Of a DNA stretch of 64,000 nt, positions 1-12,020 are shown in pieces (position 1 is the stretch's first letter; each line of letters begins with the position of its first letter). The DNA lies in assembly GCF_048773025.1 (NCBI RefSeq), contig NC_133572.1, forward strand, positions 6,773,001-6,837,000, in the 5' to 3' direction. The DNA is from Camelus bactrianus (lineage: Eukaryota > Chordata > Mammalia > Artiodactyla > Camelidae). The position numbers were made by a program, and so were the translations under genes. Below the pieces are notes generated by a model that did no database searches, was not told where the DNA came from, and saw only the letters and a program-made list of their open reading frames with translations.

Positions 1-130
1 AATTATTGGTCCAGGGGTATATACATTAAAGACTTTGATGCATATTACCAAATGCTCTCCAGAAAAGTTGTTCTCGTTTATACAGCACTAGTTGAGCAGG
101 AAAATGTTCACATTTGATTATTTTTCAAGA
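1..130 (-). repeat. Old L1-like 3'UTR fragment
   Basis: The phrase GATGCATATTACCAAATGCT followed by CTCCAGAAAAGTTG resembles the antisense 3' region of old mammalian L1 elements. It is short and diverged. Confidence 0.35.
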
Positions 131-1240
131 AGAGAAACTTGTGAATGCTTCCTCTACTTGAGTTTTGTCCACGAATCTCTACTTCATGAAGACCTATATC
201 CTTCCAGTTAAAAGAAACTCATTTCGCTAAGTCTGTTTCTATGAGCCAGACCCCGCCAGAACACCCTCCGATCTCACACTGAGGTTCACGATCATCTGAT
301 ACAGGCCTTGCCAGTCTTCAGGCGCACAGTTCTATGAGACCAATTTCATTGCTCTTCAAATCAGGCGATCGTGGTTAACATGGATTGTCGGGGAAGAGGA
401 GTGAGGTAGGGAACACAAGGGGAAGTTGATCACACGGAGAAGAATGCACCCTATTTCACCAGCCTCTCGCCAAATTCCTTGCTTGTTCTCTCCGTCCCTT
501 ACCAACCTCTACCCTCAACGAAGCCATCATCCTGCAGAAGGCGCCCCCACTCTTCACCTCCCACCCCTCCTCCTGACTACTTTACAAACGCAGTCTACTC
601 AATGTTCTGACCACCAGGACCCCTCTAGGCTGTGCTGTTGTTTGGCCCCCCAGCTGCCCTACTTCTGTCCCCCAACGCAATCCTTAATCTCTGAGTCAAC
701 ACCGAGTCCGTCACTTGTCATGGGGCACAGCCAGTCAGCTGAATGACCTCCCGGGCACTGACTGAATTCAATCGTATGAGCAAAGTTGCATGGGTGGAGT
801 CTGGATATTTCAGGAATATTTGCTGCTGGACATTTTCTTCTCTCTTTACCCTCATCGTGGATTGCCTTTGTCAATCTCAAAACAGAGAAAGATTGCTAGC
901 ACTCGATTCCAATGCCAGGTATGAAGGCATGAATGAATGAATGAGTGGAGTTCTGCTGAGAGGGAATGGAGCCGTAGTGAATGTTCTCGAGAGGTGGCAG
1001 AGAGATGCCATCGTTTGTTGGAGGACCCCTGAGTGTACAATCATACCGAAACCTCCCAACGCTGGCAGCTATCTATCATCCTCATCTGACAAATGAAGAC
1101 ACTGATGTTAAGAGGTTAACTGACTCACCAAAGGACGCCTTACTGCTCATCCTTGACCCATGTTTAAAATCAAGCCTGACTGAATACACTGAGCACAGAT
1201 GGACTTTGGATCTGAACTTTTAAGAAACCTCTTGCCACCA
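130..1240. other. Intergenic, nothing recognised
   Basis: No gene signature or clear repeat was recognised. The open frames here are short, overlap on both strands and show no family motif. Confidence 0.5.
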
Positions 1241-1249
1241 AGCCCAATT

Positions 1250-1435
1250 CTAGAACCAGGCAGATCTGGCTTGAAATACCAGCCCTCACTTCTGTGTGTG
1301 ACTTAGGCAAGTCACTTCATTTCTCTGACAGTAAAATAGTGATATTTGCCTCCCGAGATTATAGGGTCTACAAAGTGCTAACCAGACTTGGCAACTACAG
1401 AACAGGCACTGATTAAACATTAAATATCATCATTT
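1250..1435 (+). repeat. MIR SINE
   Basis: The order GACTTAGGCAAGTCACTTCA, then a TCTGACAG/GTAAAATAG-type stretch and a trailing CACTGATTAAA, follows the MIR consensus in sense. A further MIR-like piece (AATCTTCAAGCCTCAGTTTC) follows at about 1490-1560. Confidence 0.65.
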
Positions 1436-1715
1436 GAGGTCCAACATTCAAATCCTTTCTAGCTGTAAAAATTTGAACACATCACTCCAAATCTTCAAGC
1501 CTCAGTTTCCTCACATGTTCCTCACTTCATAGACCTGGAAGAATTCAATTAGATTGGCACTGGGATATCTCAGACTTCAAAAAGAAGGAAATGTCATTTT
1601 TTTCCTCTCTCCAAGAGTTCTATAAATAGTGCAAGAGTCAGGACTGTGATCCAGAAATGCACTGCACTAAGTTCTCTGTCTTCACATGTCAGGTTTGGGG
1701 TGCTGATGCTTGGAA

Positions 1716-1752
1716 GAAAGGGGGTGTGGGGGGGGGTTGGTGGGGGGAGGGG
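1716..1752 (+). other. G-rich tract with quadruplex potential
   Basis: Several runs of four or more G separated by one to three bases on the plus strand. This is sequence-level potential only. Confidence 0.6.
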
Positions 1753-1919
1753 AACAACACAATTTGGGAGCTGGGAAACATGTGGCAACATACCGCTACC
1801 TCTAGAAAAATACATCCTGTAACCTCAGATCTGGCTATTTTATACCTTACTGCCCCACAGACATTGGTGATGTTGAACCGTTCTTGTGTGATTTTACATC
1901 CTTAGAGCTGGTGAGGTGG

Positions 1920-4400
1920 GTAGTTCTCCTGATGGAAGAACAGGTACAGAACACTTTTTCACACTTACACAGTCGTGCTTCCGCTACATAAACTCCATAC
2001 TGTGAGTACCACGTCCGTCCCGTTCATCGGTGTAACTTCAACACATAGAGGAGATATGATGCCTACATGGAAAGTTAAGAGGAACTGACTACAAAATATA
2101 GGTTTTTCATAATTTTTCATAGTTTTGTAGGAAGAATGAGATTAGTAATTGGAAAGTCACATTGTATAGCTGTTCCCTCAAAGCTCTAGTTTCTTTTTAT
2201 TACTAAGCTCTGATTTCTGGAAAAGGCAAATTCCTTCTTAAATAAGACACCCAGCATCAGAAGGTAACAGCAGTAACTTCAGACAGGACTGATTAAACTC
2301 CCAGCATTGCCCTTTGATCAAAGAGGCACAAAATCGGAGGCACTAAACTTCATCTATTGCAACCCCTAGTTAAAAACAGAAAGATGAAAACTCTGAAGAC
2401 TGTTTTGAATGCTCTTGTATATTGTCTTCCAAATTCATTTTTGTGCAAAAACACATAACATGTACACCACATGGACACACATGGCATTCACTTATTTACT
2501 TCTTGGCTGCTTTGCTATAAGTATAAAGCCTTTCTTCATTTAGAAAACCACAGGTTTGACCCATCCCTTCCTGACAACAGTGACTGTCAGCTAGGAGCTT
2601 AGCACACAGCTTCTGGTCACACCTTCTGGTCACACCTTCAGACTTTCCAGCCACACCTTCCAACCTCAATGGCTTATCATTTCACAGCAGCAAGCTGGTC
2701 TTCCTGACCCAGCCGGAAGTGAGGGCTTCAGGCACAACCACCAGCTCCCAGGGAGATGGTGTGCATCACTCTCTTGGGAGGACTAACCTCACCTGGCCAG
2801 GTTCCCACTTCCATGGTTATTTGTCCAAATGTCTAACCTTTATGCCATTGAGCGATATTAAATTTCCTGGCTCTTACAATAAAAACTCTAAAGACCTTTT
2901 GTTTGAAGTTTCCTGTTTCCCTAATTAGCTACTTCATTTGTCCTTCTTATCTTTACAATAAAATCTACTCTAATGCTCTAGAGTTAAAATCCTCTATCTT
3001 GTCCCAACTGGCCTCTAGCAGTCAAATAAATAGTCACCTTTCATAAAACTTTTAATTATATCACGGTTTTATCCTGCACATCCATCAGGGTCTACAGCTT
3101 GAACAGAAATGCTCATTTTCACACAAAAGACCTGAAGGTGATGACAGCACAGTCGTGCACAACGGAGATCAGGAGGTTGGATGACTTTTCAAGGCAAACC
3201 AGAAGGGGCTGGCCACACGTTTCAATGCAGCGTAAAGGACCAGAAGGCACTCTATGGTCAACAAGCTGCCAAGCCAGGCTCTGGAGCAACACTGTCCAGA
3301 AGGCAGCCACAAACCTCGCCTGGCCATCTAAACCTAACAAAAATCAAGTAACACTAAAAAACATAACCTATCGGCACCAGTCGCACCAGGTATTCCGCCT
3401 GTAAGTGAAAAATCCACAACAGGACATCATTTACTGCAGGACTCATTACCGCAAAAGGAAAATACTACAGAATTTAGGTTGGCATGCAGGTATTTATTTT
3501 ACAATTCTTTCAACAGTTTTTTGTGTTTGAAATTTTTCATAATAAAATGTTGGGAAAATATTTTTCATTAAATAGGACTATAAATTCAGCTAAATTAACC
3601 ACAGCTCAAGTACTCAGAAGCCACATGTAGTAGCTAGCAGCTACCCCACTGGACTGCAGACACAGCACACTTCTATTATCTCACAGTTTACGGGACAAAG
3701 CTGCTCTAGTCTAGCTGCTCAGGCCCCCTGGCAAGCCTCCAGTCACTAATCCTCCCACACTAAGGCCCTGAGTTAGGTGGATGATGACTAGCAGGATGCA
3801 TATTTTTAAAGAGTGAGGGTTCAGGTGGAAAAGTAACAGAATACCAGGGCACGGTTACCAACAAAAGAAGTAATAAAAGACCAAGTCTGTTAGAAAGAGG
3901 TTGAAGGAATTGGAAATATGAGTGGGACCTGTGTTCATTAGGAGTTAGGATATAAATACACACGTGTGTGTGTGTGTTTAAGTCTAAACTTTAATTTTTA
4001 GAGCTGAGAATTCATTTATTTCCCACAAATACACAACACACACACACATATATAGTGAAACAGAAAATAAGGAAATAATAGATGTGCCTAACGGGACACT
4101 GACTTCACCTTTGCCACCTTGAGGAAATCACTGCTTATACCAAAACATTTCAATGTGAATAACCGGAGAGGTTTGTGATAAATGTAAAAAATTCAAAACC
4201 TTCTGTAAACTATTTCTATAAGCACCAAAAAATTAAATCCCATCAGGTGTGGTAGAAAAAAGGGAAGACCTACAATTACCTTTAAACGGGTGGGGATCTG
4301 GCTCCGTGGCTCTACCTGAAAGAACCTCTGTCAGAGGCCGCACCGACTACAACTGTTACTGTCTTTAAAGTGAAGCAGAGATACATCCTCCTGGAAAAAA
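1920..4400. other. Intergenic, no gene seen
   Basis: Unassigned sequence. It includes a 15-bp tandem repeat (CTTCTGGTCACACC units at about 2607-2637), a likely old repeat at about 3500-3560 ending in AATAAAATGTTGG, an hAT-like remnant at about 3565-3690 and a GT/CA-rich patch near 3960-4050. There is no coding signature. Confidence 0.5.
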
Positions 4401-4411
4401 AAAAGCACTGT

Positions 4412-4679
4412 CCATGCAGGCTTTGATATGTTTTATTGGACTAAAATTTCAACACAAGGTGACTTTTATTTACAGAATTTACTGTGTGTGGGACTGTCTG
4501 ACCCATTTGGATCCAGGTGAAGACAACCACTAAGCCTGCTTATGCAGTTTCTTATTTTCAGTTTGCACATTAAAAAAAGTTCACTTCATATTCATAAAAA
4601 CCCCAATATTATAAACGACAAACCCTCCCTCACCCATCCCTTAATTAAATATAAAAACAGCTTCCAAAAAGCATACAGT
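4412..4679 (-). other. MAGOHB: MAGOHB 3'UTR with two candidate poly(A) signals
   Basis: AATAAA hexamers on the minus strand lie at 4470-4465 and 4437-4432, both within 250 nt of the stop codon. The second would place cleavage near 4412-4418. The end point is inferred; no transcript evidence is available here. Confidence 0.6.
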
Positions 4680-4779
4680 TTAGATTGGTTTAATCTTGAA
4701 ATGTAATCCAATGAGACTAAAAACTAAACATTTCAGGTCCTGCACCAAATAGTAAAATACTCGAAGGCCTTCAGGATCC
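4680..4779 (-). CDS. MAGOHB: MAGOHB coding exon 5 (C terminus)
   Basis: 100 nt encoding [20 protein letters not shown] then [12 protein letters not shown] and TAA. It carries the C-terminal helix and strand of the Mago fold. The 3'UTR follows at lower coordinates. Confidence 0.95.
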
Positions 4780-7700
4780 CTAAAATTTAAAAAGACAGAA
4801 ATTACTTTTTGGTTCCTAGAATGAAACAACAGAGTAATATAAATTAATCCCTAACACAACACAAAAACCAAAAACTAAATTATTAAGTTGAAGGAATTCA
4901 GGAGAGAGGATCTGCTGATAACTAAAATGCACACACTAAATAATTCCCATCCCTAGCTTTTCTGTGAAAAAAAAAAAAAAACCCTAAATTTTTTCATCAG
5001 TATTCATTTCACATTTAAAGTGTTTATTTCCTGCGTAAAAATGTTATCATTACAAAAGTGTATAAAGCAAATAAAATTATAAAGATAGAAAAAAACCTCA
5101 ATACTATATAATGAAATAACTAATTATTTTAGTATTTCTCTAATTTTTAAAAAATTATTAAAATCATTCTCTGTGGCCTTTTAAACACTACTTTTTCCAC
5201 TACATTAAAAAAAATTCACAAATAAATTTTAATTAATTTAACAATTCTCTTCTTGTTAGATATTTGGATTTTTTTCCAATTATAAATAAGGTTTCAATGA
5301 CCAGCTTTATCAATAATAAAACTTTTTCATTATTTCAGAATATTCCCCCAGAACACATTGACACTCAGAAATGAAATTAGCTGGAAAAGATGAATGAAAA
5401 GTATTAACAGCTTTTCATGCAAATTATCAAATCGCTTTCCAAAAATCACCGTATCAATTTACAATTCCAGTAGGGTATGAATGCCACATCCTCACGATCT
5501 ATGGGTAAACAGATGTTATCGCATAAAAGTATCTGGTCACTCTTCACGGACACAGCCTTTTGGATCCAATAGTTATTATGCATTCTTTCCTTTCTCCGTT
5601 CCCCTAGTAAACATGTATAAACCATCTATTGTATGCCAGGCATAGGGCTAACTTTGGAGATACAGCAAGGTTCTCATGGAGCTTATGTTGAAACCAGTAA
5701 ACAAGTAAGTTATTCCAATTTAGGGTGAGAGGAAAAAGACACTACAGGAACATTTTGAGGGAAAAGAGTAGAAGGAAATAATTGGAGGCAGAGGGATTTT
5801 TCAGACAACGGTACACGGTACAGAGACACAGAGCCTGGGAAGACATAGGCAGCTAAAGCCTTCGCAAGCTATACTGGGTTTTTTCCATTTTTTTCAAGTA
5901 TTAAACCCAAGATGGAGAATGATGTGATACAGGTCTAATAAAGGTGATAAATCCAATAAGGATTTCTTTTAAATTTTGCCACACCGTGTGAAGAGGAAGA
6001 TTTTTTCGCCAATCAGTAAAATATACTGCTAACTTCTTTGATAACAAATCTTCACTAATATAAAAATCAGGATTACACATACATAAATAAACTGATATGG
6101 GACGCCATTAAAAAAATCTTACCAAACTTGCTATAGTTCTAATATGAGCCTCTCTAATAAATTATGCCAATTCAGTCAAAATACTTTAATATACATACTC
6201 ACTTCGACTGATTAACATCAATAAGAGAACCAATTTTTGATGTAGTAAAAGAAATGTGTTCATCTCCAATTACAATTTCAAGCTCCTGAAAAAAATAAAC
6301 AGAAATGTAGTTAATACAAAAACCCATCCCAGAGACATCTGTATTCTTGCTACCAAGAGGTCTCACTTTTAGCTGCAAGTTTTTTAGCTGTCACAGGGTA
6401 GGAGAAAAAAAAGAAAGAAAGAAAGAAACTTGATCTATTAGATATAAACTTTGTCTGTAAAATAAAAACCTCATCAACTGCTCAGGAGTCCCCAATATTA
6501 GGATGAATCCAGAACAGCTTTCCAGGGATCTCGTAAAGAAGACACCATCAAATGAATGATATACTTACGAGTGACACAGAAATGTTTCTTATAATGTCAG
6601 TAAAAACTAACAATATGGGTATAAGCTTATGTTTAATATAATAAATACAAACACATTGACCCTTTCTACCAGGCTCTACAAATAAGCTGCATAATAGTAA
6701 TAACAGCATCACTTTAGTACCTACTGTGTGTCAGGCCCTGGGCCAGGGACTTTACAAACATTGTCTGTAATCCCTAAAATTAGGCCAATAAGCCTACCCT
6801 TATCAGGTCAGTTTTACTGGCCTAATTTTACAAATGTGAAATTCAAAACTCATAAAGCAGAGGGAAAAAAAACTGTTGATATTTACAGCCACTAGTAAGT
6901 GACAGTACTAATATTTGAATCCTGGACTGTAAGGTTGAAAGATTCATATTCCTCTGACTTCACAAAACAATTAAAATTAAGGACTAGTAACACAAATACA
7001 AGATGTTTCTAGTGTGTCAAAGTTACAGTATAATTTTCTCCCCATATTTTACCTGCAAATCTAAAACAAAAAATTAAGAGGCTATGTCTATTGTGATTTT
7101 TCAGTTTAAATTAACAGATGCCACAGAATACACTCTTAGCTATGTATTCATCAGAAGACCTAATTATGCAGTTTATGGCACGCATAAAATGGAGAATTAA
7201 CTTGATTTTAATGCACAGTGTATACATGGATAAAACAAATTGAGATCTAAATTTACTTCTTAAAAGTGTTTACAGTGCATAAAATAGTGTTCACTATTAC
7301 CTTTGCTTTCCTAAAGAATGTTCTTTAAGCAGAAGTGTTAAGTTACTGCTACAGAGCGTCAGCGTGTTAGATTTCTCCACATTTTCTTCTAGTCAAAGAA
7401 CCTGTTACACAGTACAATCCTCGGGAACACACAAACTTGAAATTCAGTGCTTCTTCCTCCTGGGGTCACAGCTCATTTCTCCAAGAGCTGAAATGATGCA
7501 ATTCAGAAATCAAACTGTCTTTCTACAGAGTGAAATTAGGCCTCAGTGTTTGTCAGCTGCCTTTTGAGAAACAACTTTTCTGAAGGAAATGTGAAAGGGG
7601 AAAGCAACTGTCAGTCTGAACAAAAATGCTAATCAAATCCCTCTCTGGGGCATAAAGATGCAAATAAGAATTCTGAAAGTTATACATCTAGAGAAAGTGA

Positions 7701-10700
7701 ATTTTACATGGTCAGTGAAAATCCTTATTCTCAAATTTAACAAACACTTATATTTTTGTCTAACTATTTTTATTTATTATTTATTAAGAATTTATTGTTG
7801 CTAACAAAAGTAAGAAACCTACAGTAGAAATGATTCATAACAGTGTGAAAACATCCTAAGTTTCGCTGGGGGTGGCTGTAGAGAAGACTGCTCAGAACGA
7901 CATCCAAACTGAGAGCTGTGTGCTGACTCCTCTCCTACCAGGAGACGGCACAGAATGTGAGGCACAGTGAAATAAAAATAAAAGAGTATTTACTGGGTGT
8001 CTCCTAAATGGAAAAATCAAGACTCAGTGAGGCTCTATTCTAAATAAATAGAGAGAAACATAACAATGATACTGAAAATGGTTAGTATTCATGCATTTAG
8101 AGAATCACCAAACACAAACCTGCCGGCCAACCCTGTCAGGGGGAGGCCACAAAGCATCATCTTCTTTTGTAATTTCACTGTCATCGATAATTCTCTTCAG
8201 TTCTTCCATTACACTCTTGTGTACGTAAGCCTGAAAATAAGTTATAAAAATCTCAGTGTGTCTATTTCTCCCTACAACTCACAAGGAAATAATAAAACGA
8301 AGTTACAAACCCTGAGTATTCAAACAGAGTATCAAAGAAAAATTTAATTCTGATTCTAAAAGTACAAGATGGGAGAGAATCATTCATCCTTTTTATGATT
8401 TTTCTTCACTGTCTTGTCCCTTCCTTTAACATTTATTTTTCCCTCTTCACATCACTAGCACCCTTTTAAAACTTGTATTCTACCTTTGTGCCACGGGATT
8501 CAACTATCTCCAACTGCTAAACTCAAAACCTACAAGGTGAACAGAGACAAATACAAACACATAGCACAGTTAGTGCTTTGAACTTTTTCTTATACCTAAT
8601 TTTTGAGCTGTTCATTTAAAATTCATACTATGTTTAAATCATGATGATCAATTAGTGTTAAATAGTGAATAGAGTAAAAAGACAAAGTTAATTATAAAAT
8701 GAATTAAATGATAAGCTCGATTGTGGGATTACAACTTAATATACTCAGATTGCTTCTTTTGTTGTTACAGATGCTTCAGTTAAGAGTCCCTTTTCAATCT
8801 ATAAATCAGCTTCTTCTTTACAGCCCTAGGTGTACTTTAAACATGTAAATTAGAACACAGACATGAGAAAAATGGGCTTAATGTAAAAAATTAGACATTT
8901 GAAAAGAACTTACCTCCTTTCTGATCATGACATCATTTTTGTAATTGCTGTTGTTGGCATATCTAAGTTTTCCTGTAGGGAGTGGAAAAAAATTCAATCT
9001 ATAACAGCAAAAACTGCTAAAGAAATAAAGAAAGAAATGACATCGTAAGCAATTTTGAAGGTAAAAGCCATTTGATACTACTACTTTATTAATATTTTCT
9101 CCCTCCTAGCTTAAGGTCAGTGCTGACATGTAGACACACAAACATTAGCTGATAAGTTGGCTAAAGCTGAAGCTAGTCAATTTTTAAATATTCCATGCTT
9201 TCAAGATAATTTCATATAATGGGGGGGGGGCAGTCATTTTCAAGGCCCATTCCCTTAAGCTATGTCATGAATTGACAGGGAATCTGAAAAAACAACTAAC
9301 ATTTCTTCTAAAGTTTACATTATATGTCTTATTGGTGTTAAGTGATTTACCCAGAGCACTTAATCTAATCTGTAAGACAACCCTAAAATGTAGCTTTTAT
9401 TCTCTCACCTAGTCATAGATGAGAAAACAGAGTTCAGTCGGTTGTCCGGGGTCACACAAGATTCAGATCTAGATCTACCTTCTTCCAATACTCATGCTTT
9501 CCCTGCTACTCTAAAATGTTCCCTTTTAATTATCTTCCTTCAAATTAATGCGTGTACGTATTACAGCAATGCTAGTATTTTTAAATTGTGATTAAGAAGC
9601 ATATAAACTACGTGCTGCTTCTGGATTAAAAACTGGCCAGTTTGTTAAGAGGATCTACATTTAATTCTGAAGTATTCTCATGCGTGCTTCTCCTCATGGC
9701 TAGTCAGTTGCCCAGGTACAGATGTCATGTGATCTTGAACCTCTAACACGGCAGGTTACCCTAGTGAGATGAACCCCTGAGGAATCGCTGTATTTGGGAT
9801 TCATTATTACTGACAGAAGTCCATGGAATGGTGTGGTGGCAGATGAGAACCATTGTTCTGGAATGAAATTAGACTACTTAATTTATGTGACTGGCCAAAA
9901 GTGATACAGATAAGCTGAAAGCTGTTCACAGGCATAAGCACTAAAAATAGGATCACATTAAAAAAAGAACTGAGGGAGAATTCAAGCAAATTTGGTTTCT
10001 TAGCGAAATTTAGAAAACATTTGGGGAGAACTACGGAGATCAAGGTGATCAAGGTTTCTGAATAACTGCAGGGCTGTAGTTACCTTGAGCTCTACCTAAA
10101 ATGTCAGGTAATTTTCCCTTTCCCTAATATTAATGTGATTCTCCTCTAATTCTTCTTTCATGCCTTCACAGAACTTTGTCCAAAGCATGAACACAGCACT
10201 TAATATCCTATACCACCGTATGGTTAGTTTCATGTCTATTTTACCCAAGATACAACTCCTTGAGGGGAAATAAACAGTCTTATGCATTCCTGTACCCTCA
10301 ATTTTTGTATTTACATGGTGTCCAGCACACAGTATGCACTTAAAAAAGAAAAGTCTATGTAGTTGGACTGTCCTTGCTACAGTAAGACTTCAATATACAG
10401 TAACACAATCTAAAGAGAATCAGAGCTGACAAGGGACAGAATCTGCACATTCCTTGGGCAGCAGGCAGTTTCACCTCATTCTCTGCTCAGGCAGCTCTCG
10501 GCAGTCTGACTCTTTTTTTCCCTTAGAAACCAAGAAAAGATCTACTCTCATTTCAAGACTCATCTCAACCGTCACCTTCTCAGAAAAAAAAAAATTTCCT
10601 TACTGTCTCATGTAACCACTCCCCTTTTTCATAGTCTTAATGCATCGTAGAGGGAACAACTGTTTTTAAGTAATCAAAACACATCATTACCAAACATTCA

Positions 10701-11291
10701 TTTTTCTACACGTAGGGCTCCCCCCTTCAGAGCAGGCCTCATTTGTTTTTTCTAGACATGTTGCCTTACATACAGGGAATGAATAAAACGGATGAATGGG
10801 TAGCTCGAAAGTCACAGTTCACCGTAAGACTTTAAGCATCCATCTGACCACCGCGTGGTGGGAATGTTCCTTAACACGTTCAAGTACTAGGACGATAAAC
10901 TAGATGTAGATGGCCTTAAAGGTCCCTGCGGGTGAGCGGACTCTTTACCGTAGGACCAACTTTAGTGTCTGGCAGGATTGGCTCCTCTGAATTAACTTAC
11001 ACGGAATAATTCTCTATTATTCACAAAACCAATGCATATGCCTCCTACACTCCCAAGCGCCTCAGCGCCGCTGTACAGTCGCGAGCCCACAGAGGCTCGC
11101 CCACCCGCCGCCGCCTCCTCCGCGGCCTCTCGGCCCCGCTTCTCCCCGACTCAGCACCGCGCTAACTTGCGACGCCCGCGGCCGCCCCTCCGCTCACCGT
11201 CCGGCCGAAACTCGAACTCCAGAAACTCGTGTCCAAACTTGCCCTTGTGCCCTACGTAGTAGCGTAGGTAGAAATCGCTGGCCATTGCCAT
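4680..11291 (-). CDS. MAGOHB: MAGOHB, exon junction complex core protein (5 coding exons, complete)
   Basis: Mago nashi homolog B forms a heterodimer with RBM8A (Y14) and locks eIF4A3 onto spliced mRNA, acting in the nucleus and on exported mRNPs in splicing memory, localisation and nonsense-mediated decay. The coding exons on the minus strand are 11291-11198, 8972-8914, 8230-8120, 6285-6203 and 4779-4680. All junctions are GT-AG and the phases close exactly to 447 nt, or 148 codons plus TAA, the usual MAGOHB length. The protein begins [20 protein letters not shown] and ends HFKIKPI. The extra N-terminal residues before SDFYLRYY identify the B paralogue, because MAGOH starts [10 protein letters not shown]. 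Introns are present, so this is not one of the common processed copies. The gene starts inside a CpG island. I am very sure of the identity from recalled family sequence; no alignment was run. Confidence 0.97.
5190..5530 (-). repeat. Old L1 3' region, antisense
   Basis: Lies in MAGOHB intron 4. It contains the pattern ATTTGGATTTTTTTCCAATT, then CAAATCGCTTTCC and CAATTTACAATTCCAGTAGG, which mirrors the L1M 3'UTR in antisense. It is strongly diverged. Confidence 0.5.
5590..5800 (-). repeat. L2 LINE fragment, antisense
   Basis: ATGCCAGGCATAGGGCTAAC, then GATACAGCAAGGTTCTCATG and GAGCTTATGTTG, fits the reverse complement of the L2 3' end. Confidence 0.65.
6203..6285 (-). CDS. MAGOHB: MAGOHB coding exon 4
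   Basis: 83 nt encoding [20 protein letters not shown] followed by LIDVNQS and two bases of a Lys codon. The acceptor is TTTTTTTCAG and the donor GTGAGT. Confidence 0.95.
6690..6930 (-). repeat. MIR SINE, antisense
   Basis: CTACTGTGTGTCAGGCCCTG, TTTACAAACATTGTCTGTAA and later AGTAAGTGACAG follow the MIR reverse complement. It lies in MAGOHB intron 3 or 4. Confidence 0.55.
8120..8230 (-). CDS. MAGOHB: MAGOHB coding exon 3
   Basis: 111 nt, phase 0 at both ends, from [12 protein letters not shown] through [19 protein letters not shown] to VGRQ. The acceptor is TTTTCAG and the donor GTTTGT, a weaker but acceptable donor. Confidence 0.95.
8914..8972 (-). CDS. MAGOHB: MAGOHB coding exon 2
   Basis: 59 nt between an acceptor ending CCTACAG and donor GTAAGT. 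It encodes [19 protein letters not shown] and completes the Gly codon started in exon 1. Confidence 0.95.
9300..9510 (-). repeat. MIR SINE, antisense
   Basis: Signature GATGAGAAAACAGAGTTCAG, then GGGGTCACACAAGATTCAGA. It lies in MAGOHB intron 1. Confidence 0.6.
10090..10350 (+). repeat. L2 LINE 3' end
   Basis: ACAACTCCTTGAGGGGAAAT, then GTGTCCAGCACACAGTATGC, matches the terminal part of L2. It lies in MAGOHB intron 1. Confidence 0.6.
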
Positions 11292-11460
11292 CTTTGCCGC
11301 CGAAAAGCCCGCGGACGGCCTGCCCAACGTGCCGCGGGCGCCTAGCAGTGACGTCAGCCGCCCAGGATTAATACGTCACTGCGTGCGCGCCCTTTCCGCC
11401 TCTCGGGCGACGTCTCGCGTGAGCGGCCCGGAGGCGCCGGAGGAGGGCGGCAACGACGTG
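11040..11460 (-). promoter_or_regulatory. MAGOHB: CpG island promoter of MAGOHB
   Basis: This GC- and CpG-rich stretch covers exon 1 and about 170 bp upstream of the start codon. It holds a perfect palindromic CRE (TGACGTCA, 11349-11356), a second CRE half site (TACGTCA, 11372-11378), GCGTGCGCGC resembling an NRF1 site near 11381-11390, and a YY1-like AAAGATGGC across the start codon. No TATA box is seen at a sensible distance. This is a typical housekeeping promoter. No divergent gene is recognised on the plus strand. Confidence 0.8.
11198..11291 (-). CDS. MAGOHB: MAGOHB coding exon 1
   Basis: Encodes residues 1-31 and the first base of codon 32, ending at FRPDG, with donor GTGAGC at 11197. 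Two in-frame ATGs lie near the start (11291 and 11285). The first is chosen because it gives the family length. The start overlaps an AAAGATGGC YY1-like site. Confidence 0.95.
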
Positions 11461-11904
11461 AACTTTGCTTTGTTGGGGTAGGAAGCGTGTTATTTCCAAA
11501 ATTATAGTAGGAAGGCACAGAAGTGTGAAAATATGAAAGCATTTGTTATGCGCCTAGAACTAAAGTTTGCACGTCGCTCTGACTTTTCGGGTCTCTAATG
11601 CGCGCGGCATCCTGTGAGGGGGGTGTGGCTCCACTGCGCTTTGATTAGGGGAATAAATAAAGATAAAGCCAGAACCTGAGGGGCAGATCTGGAATGCAGC
11701 CCTCCCCCCTGCTAAATTCTTAACTCGGGCCCTTCCCCATCGGACAATGGTTGCATCTGGAAGCCGATAGTAATAGAGACAAAGTAGGAAGAATTCCATC
11801 AAGCTGGAGGTCCGAAATTTTTAAAAGACACGTTGAAACTGAACATCTCTGACAGTCGTGGTAAAAAGGGTTCCTTTGATAGTAAAACTTGCTTCATTCA
11901 GTAA

Positions 11905-12020
11905 GGGTTACTTTTTTTTGTATATATATTTTTATTGAACTATAGTCAGTTTACAATGTGTCGATTTCTGGTGTGCAGCACTGTGCTTCAGTCATACATG
12001 AACATAGGTATACTCAGGGT
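11905..12020 (-). repeat. L1 3' end, antisense and truncated
   Basis: A T-rich start, TTTTTATTGAACTATAGTCA, then GTTTACAATGTG and CTGGTGTGCAGC, matches the reverse complement of the L1 3' end common in cetartiodactyls. A sense copy of the same L1 end occurs at 49250-49345. Confidence 0.7.

Noticed and set aside
4680-11291. MAGOH processed pseudogene
   Set aside because: Five exons with canonical introns, intact frame and a CpG island promoter show the functional MAGOHB gene.
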